A stretch of 64,000 nucleotides of DNA. Source: Antitrichia curtipendula (lineage: Eukaryota; Streptophyta; Bryopsida; Hypnales; Leucodontaceae). The translations under genes and the position numbers were made by a program. The stretch covers positions 27,794,696-27,858,695 of the forward strand of contig OX579638.1 of NCBI GenBank assembly GCA_951230915.1, written 5' to 3'. Under the pieces are notes generated by a model. That model did not search any database. It worked only from the letters and a program-made list of their open reading frames with translations, and was not told the DNA's origin. Shown here in pieces: positions 1 through 13,384 of the stretch. How positions within the stretch are numbered: position 1 is the stretch's first letter; every line of letters starts with the position of its first letter.

Positions 1-2890
1 GTATTCATGTATTCATTTTTAATTTTGATGTAATTATTCAAATTCTTTGAATTTTTATACTAATTTTTTTTTAAAGTAGATTTATGTATCAATTTTTTAT
101 TTTTATATAATTCTTAAAACTCTTAAAATTCTTGTACTACTTTTTTAAAGAGAATAGAATTCAGGCAATTATTGCCTCTTTTGAGGTGATAGTGTAAAAT
201 CATGTACAAATGTAATAGACGGGTGGTCAAAGAACAACTTTTGCACACGTAACATATTGTCAATGGTTGAAAATGATTTTAATTTTTCTATATTGCATCA
301 CACATATTACACAAAACACAAGAAGTGTTTCAATGGTCATAATTGCACTCAAAGTCTATTGAGCAAAAATGCGTTGTTTGTTCTTTCAAAAGTGCATTTA
401 TTGATATTCCTTGATGACTATACACCACCCATTAATTCTACTTTAGCCGTTTATAGATTTTGGCCCAAAATGACTTCAATCACTTATGTCGAGCATTTGT
501 ATCAACTTGAGTCAATTCAAAGAGCACATTATACTTCAAAAACATTTTATAATTTGAAATAAATCTCCAATAATTATGCTAAACAATAGAAGCCTCAACA
601 TTTCAAAATGATAATCAAATTGATGAAATCGGTTGCAAATCTAATCTAGTATTTCCTTGTGAAGATCACCATTACTGAAGCCAACAATATAGTCGATGCA
701 ACATCAACAACAAAAGACAATCACATATACCAGATGAAAGCAATAGACTAGCACATTCCTTCAAAATAATTCAATTGAATATTCTCCAACTGAAGACATA
801 GAGGAATTTGTACATCACATGCATTTAGAAGATTAACGTCATTTGAATAGATGAGAAGCACAATGAAAACTATAATTTATGATTTTAATTAGTGACTAGA
901 GGTTGGCGCTTGCTATGCAACGCAGTCATCATTAGAATTTTATTAGAATTTTTATGTATTAGATCAAATGCAAAACAAAAATTTCAATAAATCTTCAAAT
1001 AAAAATTACTAAAATCTTTGTATAATTTTGTTTATAAGTAAGCATATATTGAAATGTACAATAGAAATTTATTGAATGATGATTGAAATATATGCAATGG
1101 TGAATATTGTAAAAGATACACATTTATTGTAATGCATTCAAAAGTTGACTCAATTGTTACAAACAATGGCAATTCAAAAACTTGGTGAATTGAAAAGAAA
1201 AACTTGTAAATTCCAAAAACTTCATGAATAATTTAATTATTGTGAAATCCAAAATCGCTTCAATTGAATAAATTTCTCAAACCATTTGGTAGTAGCAATA
1301 GAATTTTGAAATCATAAAAGCTATAAAAGTGATATTACAGAGGTGATTGCAAACTACTACTCTATTTCTGTAATATAACATTGTGTGAAAATTTTATTTT
1401 TATGTATGCATGATTGAAAATATTTTTACAAAATATTAAAATTAATTATTTCAAAGACTTATTGAAATCATTATCATGCATTCTATTCAAATATATCAAA
1501 ATTTTATTAATATGTGATACAATGAATGCATAGCATAGCAAGCATGAACCTCTATTATTAATGGTAGCATTTGTGATATTACAGAGGGAATTATGATTTT
1601 AGTAGTATGATTTTGCAATTAGTTGTGTTTGATTACTTTAAAGCAAATCTCTTCAAATTGTTTTCCATCAAGAACGTTGCAAGGTTGAAATATGCAATTA
1701 AACTGAAACCTGCACATTACTAAGTTACGTTTCTACAATGATAACATAGAAGATTTCCATTTATAAATAAGGACAAATGGCAGAATTAGAGAAGAAGCAT
1801 GAACAACATGAGAAATTGTTCAACCACATCAAAAAAAATCTGCAAAAAGCTATTTCCAAAGTAAGTTTATCCTTATCCTTCCTCAAGTTACATAGAAATA
1901 TATGAAATTCCAACATGTGAAGCTACCATAACATAATACAACAGGAGAGAAAATAGAATAAGAAGACAATGCTTGTAACTTCATTTGAATCCAAATTTGC
2001 AATACCCACCTTAATTTGCACCTGGAATATATATGAAAATCCTTAGCCTATAAGAAGCTCAAGCTCTAATGCAAGCCATCTTACAGTACATTGTTAGCAA
2101 AAACACAAGGAACCAAAACAAAATGAGTAAAGAATCAAATCACTCTAGAAGTTGAAAAATCCGTGGTACAATATTCCCTATTTGGGTTGACATTCAAAAA
2201 ATAGAGTAATGCTCTCAAAATCAATGCATCAATGTATTGATTCTCATCTCTTCTAGTTCTCTTTCACCTGTACTAATGACTTTTTTCTCAAGTCAAATCA
2301 CACGGCATCGAAGGGATTATTGTTTTCTTTTTGAATTGCACGGCTATTAATTTTTTAGAGGGGGGAATGTTGTTTTCTTTTCAAATTGCATGGTTGTTGA
2401 TTTTTCAGAAGGGAGATTTCAGGGTGGGTGGGCTGTCTCTTCTCAAAAGATTGAAGCTTCATATATTAGTTTTCAATTTTATATAATTTTTAAAGTTCTC
2501 AAAAAAATTATGTTAAAACTCTTTAAAATGTAAAAGTACCTAATGTGGCTTGTTCAAGTTTGAGAGAAAACCTTTGTTGCGGTGTGAACATTTTTATTTT
2601 TATATCAATAGAAAGCTTCATATTGTAGTGTGAGAGGTTTTGTTTTGGATACACATAGAAAGCTTTGTGTATTAATTTTTTATTTTTATATAATTATTAA
2701 ACTCTTATACTAGAATTCTTCAAAATGTAGCTTCATGTGTTAATTTTTATACAATTCTTAAAATTCTTTTATTAAAATTATTAAAAATGTAGAAGCACCT
2801 AATTTTTAATATTTAAATTTAAGATTTTAGCATGCAAGTGATAGAAAAACTTTGTTGTGGTGTAATAAGTTTTGTTTTAAATCCAAATAG
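1..2890. other. AT-rich gene-free stretch
   Basis: No spliced gene or conserved protein motif is visible. A 101-codon open frame at 257-562 resembles nothing I know and has no splice or promoter context. Short foldback material occurs around 1330-1380, where a TATTACAG-type string recurs inverted and appears again near 1575. The rest is A/T-run-rich DNA of the kind left by decayed transposons. Confidence 0.6.
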
Positions 2891-3970
2891 AAATCTTTAA
2901 GGAAGGAGTGCAAGGGCCTTATTTCATAGTATTTCAACCCATTTCAATATGTTTGGTGCCATTTCAATGAAAACAAAAAATAATTTAATTCAATTTTTTC
3001 TAATCTATAAAAACTTTGAAATTCAATAAATTTCACATTTTAGGTCCAAATGCAACAAAAAAGAGCCTATATACCCTTCCTCTTGAAGGCTTTTTTGATG
3101 GTATCAAGCATGCAACTAGGGGACATACAGTCTAGGAGATCCCATTATAATAAATAAAACAAACAACCTAACAGTATAGCCCATTTCAACTTGTTTTGTG
3201 ATGTCTTGATAAAAATAACAAACAATTCAATTCAATTTTTGAAAATTCATAAAAACTTTGAAATTCAATAACTTCCACGCCATAGTTCCAAATGCTATAA
3301 AACAAAGTCCATGCACCCCTCCTTGCCAAGAGCTTTCTAATGGTTCCAAGAATGCCGCCTTACACTTCATAGCTTTTTAGAACTCATCATATCAAACAAA
3401 ACAAAACAAACAACCTAATTTAAGGTATACATATCCTAATAACTACTAGTTTGCTTTGTGCCACTGCCATAGTCAATTTTTTTTAATAATAATTATATAA
3501 TTTTTTAATTCATTATAACTTTGAAATTCAATAACTTTTATATCGTAGTGTGAAAGGTTGTGTTCTTACTACAATAAAAGGCTTTATGCACAAAAGAGTG
3601 CAAGGGTTGTGTTTTGTGGCGTTTGGACATGCGATGTGAAAGTTATGTTTTTCCAAAAATATAATATATTTCAATTCAATTTTTTAATTAAAAAAATTCT
3701 TAACTTTCACACCGTAGGTCCAAATGCTATGAAATTAGCATGAATAGAATGTTGTATGCACAAAGGAGTGCAAGGACTTTGTCTCGTACCATTTGGACGT
3801 GGAATGTGAAAGTTATGATTTTTCCAAAATAAAAGAGAATTTAAATAAATTTTTGATTCATAAAAAACTTTGAAATTCAATAACTTTCACACGTTTGTCT
3901 AAATGCCACAAAACAAAGTTTGTGCACCCCTTCTTGCCAAGAGCTTTCGAGTTGTTAGGTAGTACAGAGT
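2890..3970. repeat. Diverged repeat block of about 240-bp units
   Basis: A recognisable core recurs near 3050, 3290 and 3900. It reads roughly 'tcca/taaatgc...aaacaaagt...gcaccc..cttgccaagagcttt..aatggt.ccaagaatgc', preceded each time by 'actttgaaattcaataactttcac'-like text. The same core appears three more times at 50.0-51.3 kb. Spacing is about 240 bp where units are adjacent. No coding capacity is evident. Confidence 0.6.
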
Positions 3971-4208
3971 CTCCCTTCTTAACGAAGGTATGTAATCTTG
4001 GTGTCAATCATCCTAGCTCATTTAGATTACATGGGGGACCCAAGATGAATGAACTTTCAATTCACGTCAACCCAATAATAGTTATAAACTTGGACTTCCT
4101 CTATTATAAGTACCTGTAATTCCCTCATAAACCACACCAATCTAATAAAGATTGGAGACTCATCTCCCATAAGCATCCGTAGTTCCACATGAACCAATGC
4201 ACCGTTTA

Positions 4209-4670
4209 AGGTAAAACAGCCCATAACGGACCAAATGGGGAGTTTGCCCACTTGTCATTTCTGAAATTTTCTACTTTTTTTTCCAGAGAAAGTCAAGTGA
4301 TAAAAATGGTGAGAGCATTTGAAACTATATTTTTTTGACAAAGTGTGAATTTGTTATGAATTTCTGAAGTGTTTAGCCCACCATGGCCTAAGGAAGTTTG
4401 TAGACTACCCCCAAAACAACCCAAATTGACCCATAACGCTCATCTTACTCACCTATTGCGGTCACAATATTTTCTAACATAGAAGACGTGAAAAAGGCAC
4501 TTCCTACAATGAACTAACACTAAAAAATTGAAAGTTCCTATTGTAGCTCCATTCCAGTTAGCTAAGACATTGAATGTGGCCCAAGTCTCAATCACTAATA
4601 GAAAATCGTAATGGGGTCATTCTTAGGAGTCTGTAATGGGTAAAAGGTCCGTAATGGACTATTTTATTTT
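4209..4670. mobile_element. TA-flanked AGGT-ended nonautonomous element (copy 1)
   Basis: The left end reads TA-AGGTAAAACAGCCCATAACGG. An inverted but weaker version (GGTCCGTAATGGACTATTTT) lies near 4645-4665. The interior is similar, in opposite orientation, to the element at 40427-40937. It has no open frame of note. The right boundary is uncertain because its terminal bases have decayed. Confidence 0.5.
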
Positions 4671-5636
4671 ACTCTGTAAGGAAGTCAAGGCCAAAAAATG
4701 GATTGGTGTATCACTTTTTAGATCACTGTAGAAATGAAGAACGCACCTATTCGTCCGAAACTCAGATCGTTTTTGTCAAAGTACCTTTGTGATAGATCTC
4801 ATCCTTTCAGGGTTAATGGCGGTGGCATTCAAAGTCAAGGTCCCATTTCTGTAAGTTTTTTTTATACAACATACATGATTGGCATATGTCCTTCACAACC
4901 ATGCCGTCTCGAAAGTACAGTTCTCTTCTGCAATGTGGGTGGTCCTGCAATCCTGCATTCTGTTAGAGTGTCAATTCTAGAGCCAATGTACAGTACAATT
5001 GGCTGCTTCTCTGAAGGGCTCAGATTTCCATGCCGGATTTCACCATGAATTACAAATTTACAAGAGTTTGTTTGTAAGCCTTACCTACTCACAAAACGTC
5101 GAGAACCTCCCACTGAAAGCATGCCAGCTGTTACAAGACAGTGCACCAAACTCTCACGGGGGCTTGCGCACTGTTGCTGAAAATGATTTTCGACACCCCC
5201 CAGAAGATTTATGAAAAAATATTGTAAGGAAACCACACCAAAAAGCGCAGGCTACGTAGAATCGCACATTACAGATTCTTGCCTAAAATGTACTCCCACT
5301 GTTCATGAGAGTCTATGATCACTTTTAGGATCACTTATTTTCAGCATTTTGAAAATTCGGAGTATATTCATATGGTTTCTCCAAAAATGCGTTCGAAGAG
5401 AATCTAGGATCCTCTTTTCACTACCAAGAGGACCCCACATAAAGTCTTCTAATATAAAAATGGGAACCATGTTGAATTGCTTATTTGTGCAATTTTAGGT
5501 GTAGTTACCTTTCAAACAATACAAGGTAGGTACATGCCGTTCGATTTCGTAAGAACTGCCACTAAGTTATTAGCAAACTGTTGGATCTAGGAGAGAGAAC
5601 TCCTCCACCTATTTTGAAACTTATTAAGGTAGACAA
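4671..5636. other. Gene-free stretch with overlapping open frames of unknown origin
   Basis: Two overlapping open frames (4734-5048 and 4999-5214) are longer than expected in this AT-rich context. Base composition here is closer to coding DNA, with strings such as GAGAACCTCCCACTGAAAGC. I recognise no domain and find no convincing splice partners. It could be a captured gene fragment or a piece of a transposon. Confidence 0.35.
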
Positions 5637-6064
5637 GCCTATTACTACCTTGATTTGACAATATGAATATCTTGGAACCAATTTCAAGAGGAGCACATAT
5701 TTTTCAAAGGTGTGTGCTTGTTTTATAGATCAAACCCAAGTAGAATTATAATTTTCCGATGAAAATGATAATTTTGTGAATTTTTGAAGTAGTTTGTCCT
5801 AAAATTACAAAACCACCCATAGAGTGGACTCATAAATGTCCAATAAACACCCTATAACCGCCTTTCCATGTATCTATTGGCACTTAAGCTCCCACCAATG
5901 CAAGATTGACACATTACCCATTTGGGCATTAATGCATTGATTTTGTTAGAATCTTGAATAAATTTGGATATTTTTCTGGACAAATTTGGGTGTTTGGATG
6001 GACGGAATTGGGACCAAAAGTAGGGGACGGAATTGGGCAACGAACATAATTGGGCTTGTCTATA
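5637..6064. mobile_element. TA-flanked AGGT-ended element (copy 2)
   Basis: The left end is TA-AGGTAGACAAGCC and the right end is GGGCTTGTCTAT, an inverted match with a decayed tip. The interior aligns over its length with 16919-17338 and, in opposite orientation, with 35129-35527. Shared blocks include 'gaattataattttc.gat.aaaat' and 'ccgcctttc.atg.atctattggcac'. It has no coding capacity. Confidence 0.65.
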
Positions 6065-6885
6065 TTATGCACACATTTCAAACTACTATCTTTACATCCA
6101 AGTCCACAATAAAATAGTGGAAAAGAACACATGAACTAAACTTACATTCTTTGCTTGTTGTCATGAAAATATACATTGTAATACACAAAAAATCAAGTGA
6201 CATGAACCTAGTACGTCAAATAGGAGAGAAAAATCCAAACAAAAACACATAAAAACACCAGTCTCAACTCTTACATCCAATCACTTGGCAAAAAATGTCA
6301 AATCAAGGGAAGCTCAAAGCCTAAACAACCCAAACCCTAGTTGACAAGAACAAAGACAATTATCTTCTATATAAATAAGTTAATTCTTCATGAACAAAGA
6401 GTTAACTTTTATATAAAAGAAGAGTTAACTTCTATATGAAGTGCCACCCAAGGTGAAGTCTCAAAGTAGCCTAGGGTCCCAAACAAGATTACACTGCATA
6501 AACTAATGTAGTTTAACAAACTACATCCATTTGAGATGGCTTTACATGACATTGCAAAGAGTGGACTATCATCGAAGATTCTCAATTGCATTTGCCAAAT
6601 GAAGTATATCCATGTGCCAAACAAAGCTGTCACATATATTATCTCGGTAGAAAGTGGAGGTATACTTTCCCTTCTCCACCTTTGTGCATCGAATATGCAC
6701 AAACCAAGCTAACATCTACCATCCAAATCAATTTTTCCAAAATTACAAGCACCTTTTAACCACAACAATTAAGTAATCATACTAAAAAAATCCAATTCCG
6801 TAGCTTGATCATGAGTAAGCCACTTGTAAAAAGCAATTCCAAAGGACTGTGTTGGTATGTGCCGCCCATACAAATCAACAGTAAG
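6065..6885. other. Gene-free spacer
   Basis: AT-rich DNA between two transposon relics. One 97-codon antisense frame (6409-6702) shows no recognisable domain and no splice context. No RNA gene is visible. Confidence 0.5.
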
Positions 6886-6889
6886 TTAA

Positions 6890-7111
6890 CCCTTAAACGT
6901 CGAGGCGGACGTTTTGCGGCCGACGAATGACAAGAGAATCTCTTGTGTAGGACAGAAGTGCAACTATTCATCCTTCAAATTTTGTGGGAAAAGAGAAGAT
7001 CATCTATAGTACTTTGACTTCCAATGAGTGCTTTTGCATTTTTTTTAATCCAATAATTCACACGGTGTTACGACAGATGATTTCTACGGTTATGAGCCCG
7101 TCGTTGAAGGG
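6890..7111 (+). mobile_element. TTAA-bounded short element, 220-bp subfamily (copy A)
   Basis: TTAA at 6886-6889 is followed by CCCTTAAACG; the other end is CGTTGAAGGG followed by TTAA at 7112-7115. The 222-bp body aligns with 26964-27184 and with the reverse complement of 42949-43159; a shared block is 'gcaactattcatc.t.caaattttgt'. It lies just upstream of the GC-rich start of the following gene and could supply promoter sequence. It is too short to encode a transposase. Confidence 0.75.
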
Positions 7112-7115
7112 TTAA

Positions 7116-9172
7116 GTAAGAAATCAGCTTAGGAGCCCCAAATAATAATATCAGCAAGGCTGTGACATAAGCTTTGACAAGTGCACTGGGCTGGTCTCCG
7201 TCTTTCCAGAACTGCAGTTCCGCTGGAGCAACAGCCATCGTGAAGTATCGCGGGTCGGGTCCCGATTGACTTGACCGGCCAGGGGGACTGGCCGACGTCG
7301 ACCCGCCACCTAAGCTGCCGTGCCGTGACGCGACGCTACGGCGCGGCGCGGCTCCTACGGCAGCACTAGGAAACACCATGCAACCCTGAAGCTCGTTGGG
7401 GAAGGGGAAGGAGATGGTCGCGCTCTCTGCTCGCTGTTGTTGTTCTCTTCTGTCTTACAGCTTCACCCGAAATTCTGCGCGCTCTGACATCGCAATTTGA
7501 GCGCGCGTTCTGGCTGTGAGATTGGCGTTTGGAGACATTTCGGTGGATTCTCGCTTTCGAATCGGGTGGTTTTGACGCAGGGGTTCGGAAACGATGGTGA
7601 CTCCGGGTGGTATGGAGATGCGACGCTAATGAAGGGACTTCGACGGGCCATGGCTGCGTAAGTTAAGAGACGGCGACTTGAATGCGTCACGGAGCATCTT
7701 CTAGCGAATGAGCTTTGCTGGTAGGGATTACGGAGGTGCTTCGGGATTTCGAGATTTTTGTGCTGCCGTTTTGTGGAGGTTTGGCTAGTGGAGAGGATCA
7801 GATGCCCGAGACGGCGAGAGGGAAAGAGTGAGAGAAAAAGAGAGAGAGAGAGAGAGTGTGTGTTATTTTAAGGTGAGAGGCCGTGGTGGAAGACGTTTTC
7901 ACTCTTAGCGATTGTGTTCGGGCGTCTGGATCGGATTTCGAGAGGGTTACAAGTAGATTGCTCCTTGTTCGGCGGTACTGTGGCATTGAGGGGCGAAAGG
8001 GAAGGTGTTACCGTGTGCGGTTTGTAGTAACCTTTGGAATTCCTTTCCGTCCGATGCTTGAGGCTCTTCATGATAAGAGGTGAAATCGGTAGTGAAGTTT
8101 TAGCACTTGTCACAATAAGGGCTTGGAGAACGCGAAGAAGGCGGCAGTTGTTTTACTAGCGAGGAGTTGTAAGACAGTGCAAGGCGCGGTCTGAGTGCTC
8201 CTCTTATTATTGGCTAGTATTGTTTCGCAAAAGGAAGCTGAAATGCGAGTGATGCGAGTAGGGAGAACCATCGACAGAGCGGTTTGGCTTGCCAAGCGTG
8301 GCGGAGAGTGTCAAAAGTTGGATCCACAAATAATGGCCGGCATTCGACCTAAAAATCCGTGCTGTTTCGTTCTGTAGTGTCACATCCTCTTCCTGCGAGC
8401 ATCAGGAGAGGTGAGTATCTGACTTTAAATTATCCTCGTTGTACTCTCCGTACATTATTTACCCTGGAGAATATTCTGTTATGAACTTGATTTGATTTGA
8501 TTACGACGTGCCCGCTCAAGGTACTGGCGTTTATGCGTACTACTTAGTCATGTTTCTGAAGAATTGATCTTTGTTTTGGAGATCTCCTCAGTGTTTAAGG
8601 AGATGCAACTGATTTCAATGATTTTGCTGCATTCAATCCCAAGTAGTCAGTGTCGTATGTTCGGGACTGGATCAGATCGATTTGAATAGGTACTGAAGGC
8701 GCTTGGTGATAATTCCATTTCAAAGTCTCGATTGGGGAATGGATTTTTTTGGGAAGGATTGGAGTATATGAAGTTGGATTGCATTATGTGTATTTGAATT
8801 AACTTCTTTAGAGGCTTCAATCTTTCGAATCGGGACTTAGGATTCTATTCTGTAACTGAGTCCTAGTGACTTGTCCCCGCTTATGGTAGTTGGAGCAAGT
8901 GACAACTTTGAAGGACACCATTGCACAACACCGTCATAATCGATATTACTGTAGCAGAATCGTCGATCATGGAACCGGGTCATACATTGCGAACAAATCG
9001 TACTAAATTTTGAGGAGATAGTTTACTTCCTTGAAGCAGTCGAGGAATTTTCAGGGAACCTAATAAAGTTTGGCCACGGTTGCAGAAAGGACACGAGGGA
9101 CTTTGGGCGAGCTGGAGAATAGAACTGTGATGAGCGTTGGGAACACTAGGAGGCGTCGTAGGAGGGAGCAGG
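7116..9172 (+). promoter_or_regulatory. Probable promoter and spliced 5' leader of the DUF1442-ACT gene
   Basis: From about 7200 the sequence becomes markedly GC- and CpG-richer than the flanks, as at a plant promoter and first exon. It carries a (GA)n run near 7838-7856, a common promoter-proximal feature. A strong splice donor (GAGAG|GTGAGT) ends a candidate leader exon at 8411. A candidate acceptor (TTGCAG|AAAGG) begins the next exon at 9086, which contains the start codon. Several upstream short frames exist, for example 7883-8083. The transcription start cannot be fixed from sequence. Confidence 0.5.
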
Positions 9173-12100
9173 ATGCGAGATTCTCATTTCTGCGAGATGC
9201 GGTGGTACTCGGAGATCTCGACTGCGGCGTTTTGTGAATCTTTAGACCTGGTATGTCTTCCTCTCTCGTCAGACTTTGACCAACAGTGTAATGATAACAG
9301 TAGAGGCCAATCTACACTTGAGAGTGGTCATTTTTGGGAAGTAACTTAGGTTGACTTATATCTCTTGGTGTCTTTCACTTTAATAGTAGAGCCTTTGCTT
9401 GGGATTCTCCACGTTGGGTCAATAGTTTCATGCTAAAAGTTCACGTATTGATTATGGGAAATTGCCGCTTGTGGTACTTTGTGGCTTTTGATTCAGGATC
9501 GATCGATGGCTGCGGTCATATGAAAGACCTAATGTACGTCTATTGCCTCTGAATTGCAGCGGAGGGTCCTCCTACAGAAGCGGCAGTCCATTGGGAGGGG
9601 TAATCGAAGAGCCCCACTGCTTGAGCCTGCCAGTGCAGAATTTATTTCTGCTTTGGCGGCTGGGATCAAATCACGTCATACACTGCAAGTAGGATGTGGA
9701 TTGTCTACGCTCACCCTTGCTGCAGGTAGAATGCGACAGTCCTTCAATTAAGCTGATATTGTTTGCTGCCTTCACTTTCTCTTATTTCCCTGTATTCGAG
9801 CACTTTCATCGTCCTGACTATGGTATAAACGCCTCATTTAATTCAATGAGCATGTCTTCATTTGAGCGTATATTGTGCTGGATTCTTATATCGTACTGCT
9901 TTGCTGCAGCTGCGCGAGCCACCGACGGCTGCCTGTTGTCGGTGCATTACGAACCGGAGAAGCAAGAGGTTCTTCGATATTTCCTCAAGGAGATGGGTTT
10001 GGTTGAGTATGTGAAATTCTTTACTGAAGATCCCTCGACTTTTATACCTCAAAGAGAAGGTAATCTTTGTAGTACTGAGTTCGTGGAGGTGTTCATGTGT
10101 TTCGATTGCTTTTTGGTAAATAATTTTATTTCCTCTACCACTGTGCATTGGAGTCCTTGGAAGTTAAAAGGATATTTCGTAACAATTGTAGGGATCATGA
10201 ATGGATTCGAGGGAATAACCATGGTAGAGTTTGAGGTTCTATTTTCTAAATTTTATCATCGTGTCCAACTTGCCCTATCCTTGAAGACTGCCATTTTGAC
10301 TTAGCTTTCGTTTATCTGAATGTTGCACAATGTAATTTGACTTGGAAGGTGGGCCACAGGACTGGAATTTGTGTTGTTCTCAGGGCAGCCTGAACGTTAT
10401 ATTGAGCTTTTTGACCTTCTAAAGTTGAAGAAGGGAGCAATTGTGGTGGCGGACAATGCTCTCGATGACACTACAAATGATTATATTCGACATGTACGTC
10501 GACAACCTGGTGTTGATTCTTCAACCCTACCTCTCAGTCGAGGCATTGAAGTAACGAAGATAGTCACTTGGGAGTCGTTCAAGAGAGGGTACGTATCAAT
10601 ATCTACCCCAATTTGAGTTCTATATCTTCTTTTTCAGACACATAATTATCTCCTACTCACCACGTATTTATTACAAACTGATTGGAGTAGCTGACTTAGC
10701 TGGATATATATTAGCTGGCTTAGCTGAGATTCCTATTTGGCGTTTAGCTGAGATAATTATCAATGCGTCACTGGAAGTAAACATGAAGGTTTGAGCAGAT
10801 CACCTGAAGGACTCTTGAATCCGACCTTATTTCACTTTCGCTGAATTGGTGTCCTTGTTGTAGGAGAAAAAAATTTGAGGGCATCGACGAACTGATCAAT
10901 GACAAGAGCTACATGCGCCGACCGGGTCTACAGCCTGCAATTGTGCCCGTATCATGTAGCAGCCCTCGCTTCTCCGCACATTCCGGTGATGCTTCTTTGC
11001 AATACTCCGATTCTGATGCAGAGACAGACCACTTCGAACCAGAGTTGGTGAAAGCTGAAAAGCTAGAGAGTAGCAGGGAAAGTCCTGTAGATAATGACGA
11101 TTATGATAATAGTGGACGTGTTACGCCAAGGGTTGCGGAGTCGGGCAAGTTGGAAACCTTTCCACATGGTGAGTCACACAGTAACTTTCAGAGTATGTTA
11201 ATTTTCTTAAGATGTTGAAGATTAGAAGTAACACCTAATTTGTCAATGTAATGAAGACACTCTTTAGATGTTTCTAGCCTTCAGTAATGAGCAACAATCT
11301 TTGCATATTGAGGTACACATACTAGTTCTGAAGGAACTGAATTTAAGCACTGTTCGGAGCAACTATGGGTGTTCTTTGTGATGTGTTCTCACTAACTATC
11401 GACCATGTAGTAAATATTGAATCATCCTTGGAAACATGCACGCAGATGTCATCGAGATGCAGTTTAAGTCAATTCAGAGTCTTGCTGAACAGTGGCGAAT
11501 ACAGCTAGCTGCGCTTCATGGTGGAAGTTCTGGCACTTCATTGTCATCTGCAGAAGAACCCAGGTCTGTGCTTCCGGATGTGGTACATGGTGAACCCCTC
11601 TCACATTTTAGCAATAATGAACTGTCCATGGCCTCATCGCACCATGAAGCTTCAGGAGACCTTGAGCTTGAAAGACCTCAAAAGGTTAGCCTTCTAAATC
11701 CCTATCTTTGAGTCTATCAACTGGTAATACTGCTGTGTGAATCTGTTGCAACTATTTGTTGATTGTGTTTGTGTCATAATGGGATTTGGGTGTGTGCGTG
11801 GTTCATGATGGATTCTGTGACTGAAGATATTATTGACTTGCTACTTTCTGAGACCTTATGCACACGGCGCCCATAAGTGGATGAGAGTTAACTTGTTTGG
11901 AAAGGCTATGTACTTCCGAATGATTTTTCATATTCCGGCCTATCTACAATTATAAAAAATTGTTTTACTCACTCGTATGAAAACGATTGAACATTCAATT
12001 GAAGTGTCTGCTGATATCGTCTTGATCTGAATATGATTTGGGTCTCACCATGTGCCTTTCTTGTGTCCAAATATATATAGAGCTGTGGGCTTAGTCTATC

Positions 12101-13384
12101 TAATCAGACCTCTGGTAAACACATGATCAGGTCATTGATGTTGAAGACTTTGCTACAAGACTCCACTGGCAATTGCCTGTAAGTCTTCTAGTAAACTTGT
12201 AACTAAGTTATCTAGTATATTTCTCCTTCTGAAGATCATTTATGTCTATCTTGGTATTCCCCATTGAGCTCTTTAATCAATACTCCATTACCTTACTTTC
12301 TTTTTCGACCCAACTTAACACCTTTCGTTTATTACCGGTGTTGTTGAATAGTCCTTTTTAATTTTTTACTTCAATTTTGAGTCCTTCGTGCTTGCATGAG
12401 GATTGTGGGACGGTTTTGTCTGCTTGTTATATGACTCATGCAGTACTCCTACCAGAACATAAAAGCTCTCCTAGTCTGAGCTTCTTAGGAAGTACGGTTG
12501 TTTCATTGCCAATGATTTTTTACTCGGTCTATAAACATATATTGGAACCCTGGAAAAGACGAAAGTGATCAGAATTCGATTTGCTTGAATGGATAGTTAT
12601 TTTTTTCCAGAGCAGATTCGAAGAGAAACATGATACTCTGTTCACTCTGGAGACCTTTCGGAAATAACAATCCGAATGGATTTAGTTCGTTTCATGCAGC
12701 ATCTAAATTTTTTTACTTAAACTTTGCAGATGGACCTGGAAAACAATGGTGCCTCTTTGCCTTCAAGCGATGCTTCGATAGCAGAGAAAGTTGCACCTGA
12801 ACCTCTGGAGCGTATTGGAGTTGTTATTCCTTCTGAAGACGCTGTCCCTCAATTTGAAGAGCCCGAATTCCAGGTCTATTTTCAGAATGACAATGGACAA
12901 ACAGAGGTCACAGTTGAGGGAGTTGATCAAGACAACTTGCTCTTTGACGTCACACTTGCATTCCACGAGACAGGCGTCAGGTCTGCTCATACCTTCTAAT
13001 TAATCGCCCTTTGATTTATATGTTCTGTGTTGGAATGATGCATTTGGCTTGAACGTCAATCTTTTTATGTGATACAATTGCTGGTATCATATCCGATTTC
13101 ATCAATGCAGGATTGTTGTCCAGGTGACATCGCAGGAATGGTTGATGAATATGCCCAAGCTTGGCTCTAGGATTAAAGATCTTCGGTTTCGTTGCTAATC
13201 CGTGGTTGTATTCCCTTCCAGTGTCAAAAGAGCCAAAATTTCAACGCAAGAGACACATGTAGTGGACGTCTTTTATGTTGTGGATGTGGGAACCAAAGGA
13301 TCTCTGTCGGAGTTCCGAGAGGAGGAGGTTCGGAGACGTATACTGGAGCGCCTTGCAGAGCGCCGCCAGCAACCAGAAGCCTAG
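9173..13384 (+). CDS. DUF1442 / Rossmann methyltransferase-like protein with C-terminal ACT-like domain
   Basis: Ten exons join in one frame: 9173-9250, 9560-9725, 9910-10059, 10360-10588, 10864-11168, 11446-11684, 12131-12178, 12730-12980, 13111-13140 and 13222-13384. They encode 552 residues. The N part (about 9-215) resembles the plant DUF1442 family. It has WYSEISTAAFCESL at its start, a glycine-rich AdoMet-type loop LQVGCGLSTLTLA (68-80) and GAIVVADNAL (157-166). An acidic, serine-rich linker (about 215-390, with SDSDAETD) follows. The C end (about 455-545) resembles an ACT domain: VEGVDQDNLLFDVTLAFHETG, then VVDVFYVVD. The first ATG is 9173; 9197 is an alternative. The exon 9 donor (GTTGAT) is weak and was chosen because the stronger donor at 13124 breaks the frame. 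Catalytic activity is unproven, and the ACT domain suggests binding of a small ligand. Confidence 0.75.

Noticed and set aside
257..562. 101-codon open frame as a gene
   Set aside because: No domain, no splice or promoter context, and strongly AT-driven residue use.
2890..3970. CRISPR-like array
   Set aside because: Units are about 240 bp, diverged and without unique short spacers, and the genome is a plant nuclear one.
13188..13221. A 34-36-nt intron before the last ACT exon
   Set aside because: Too short for a plant intron; the 81-nt alternative keeps the frame.
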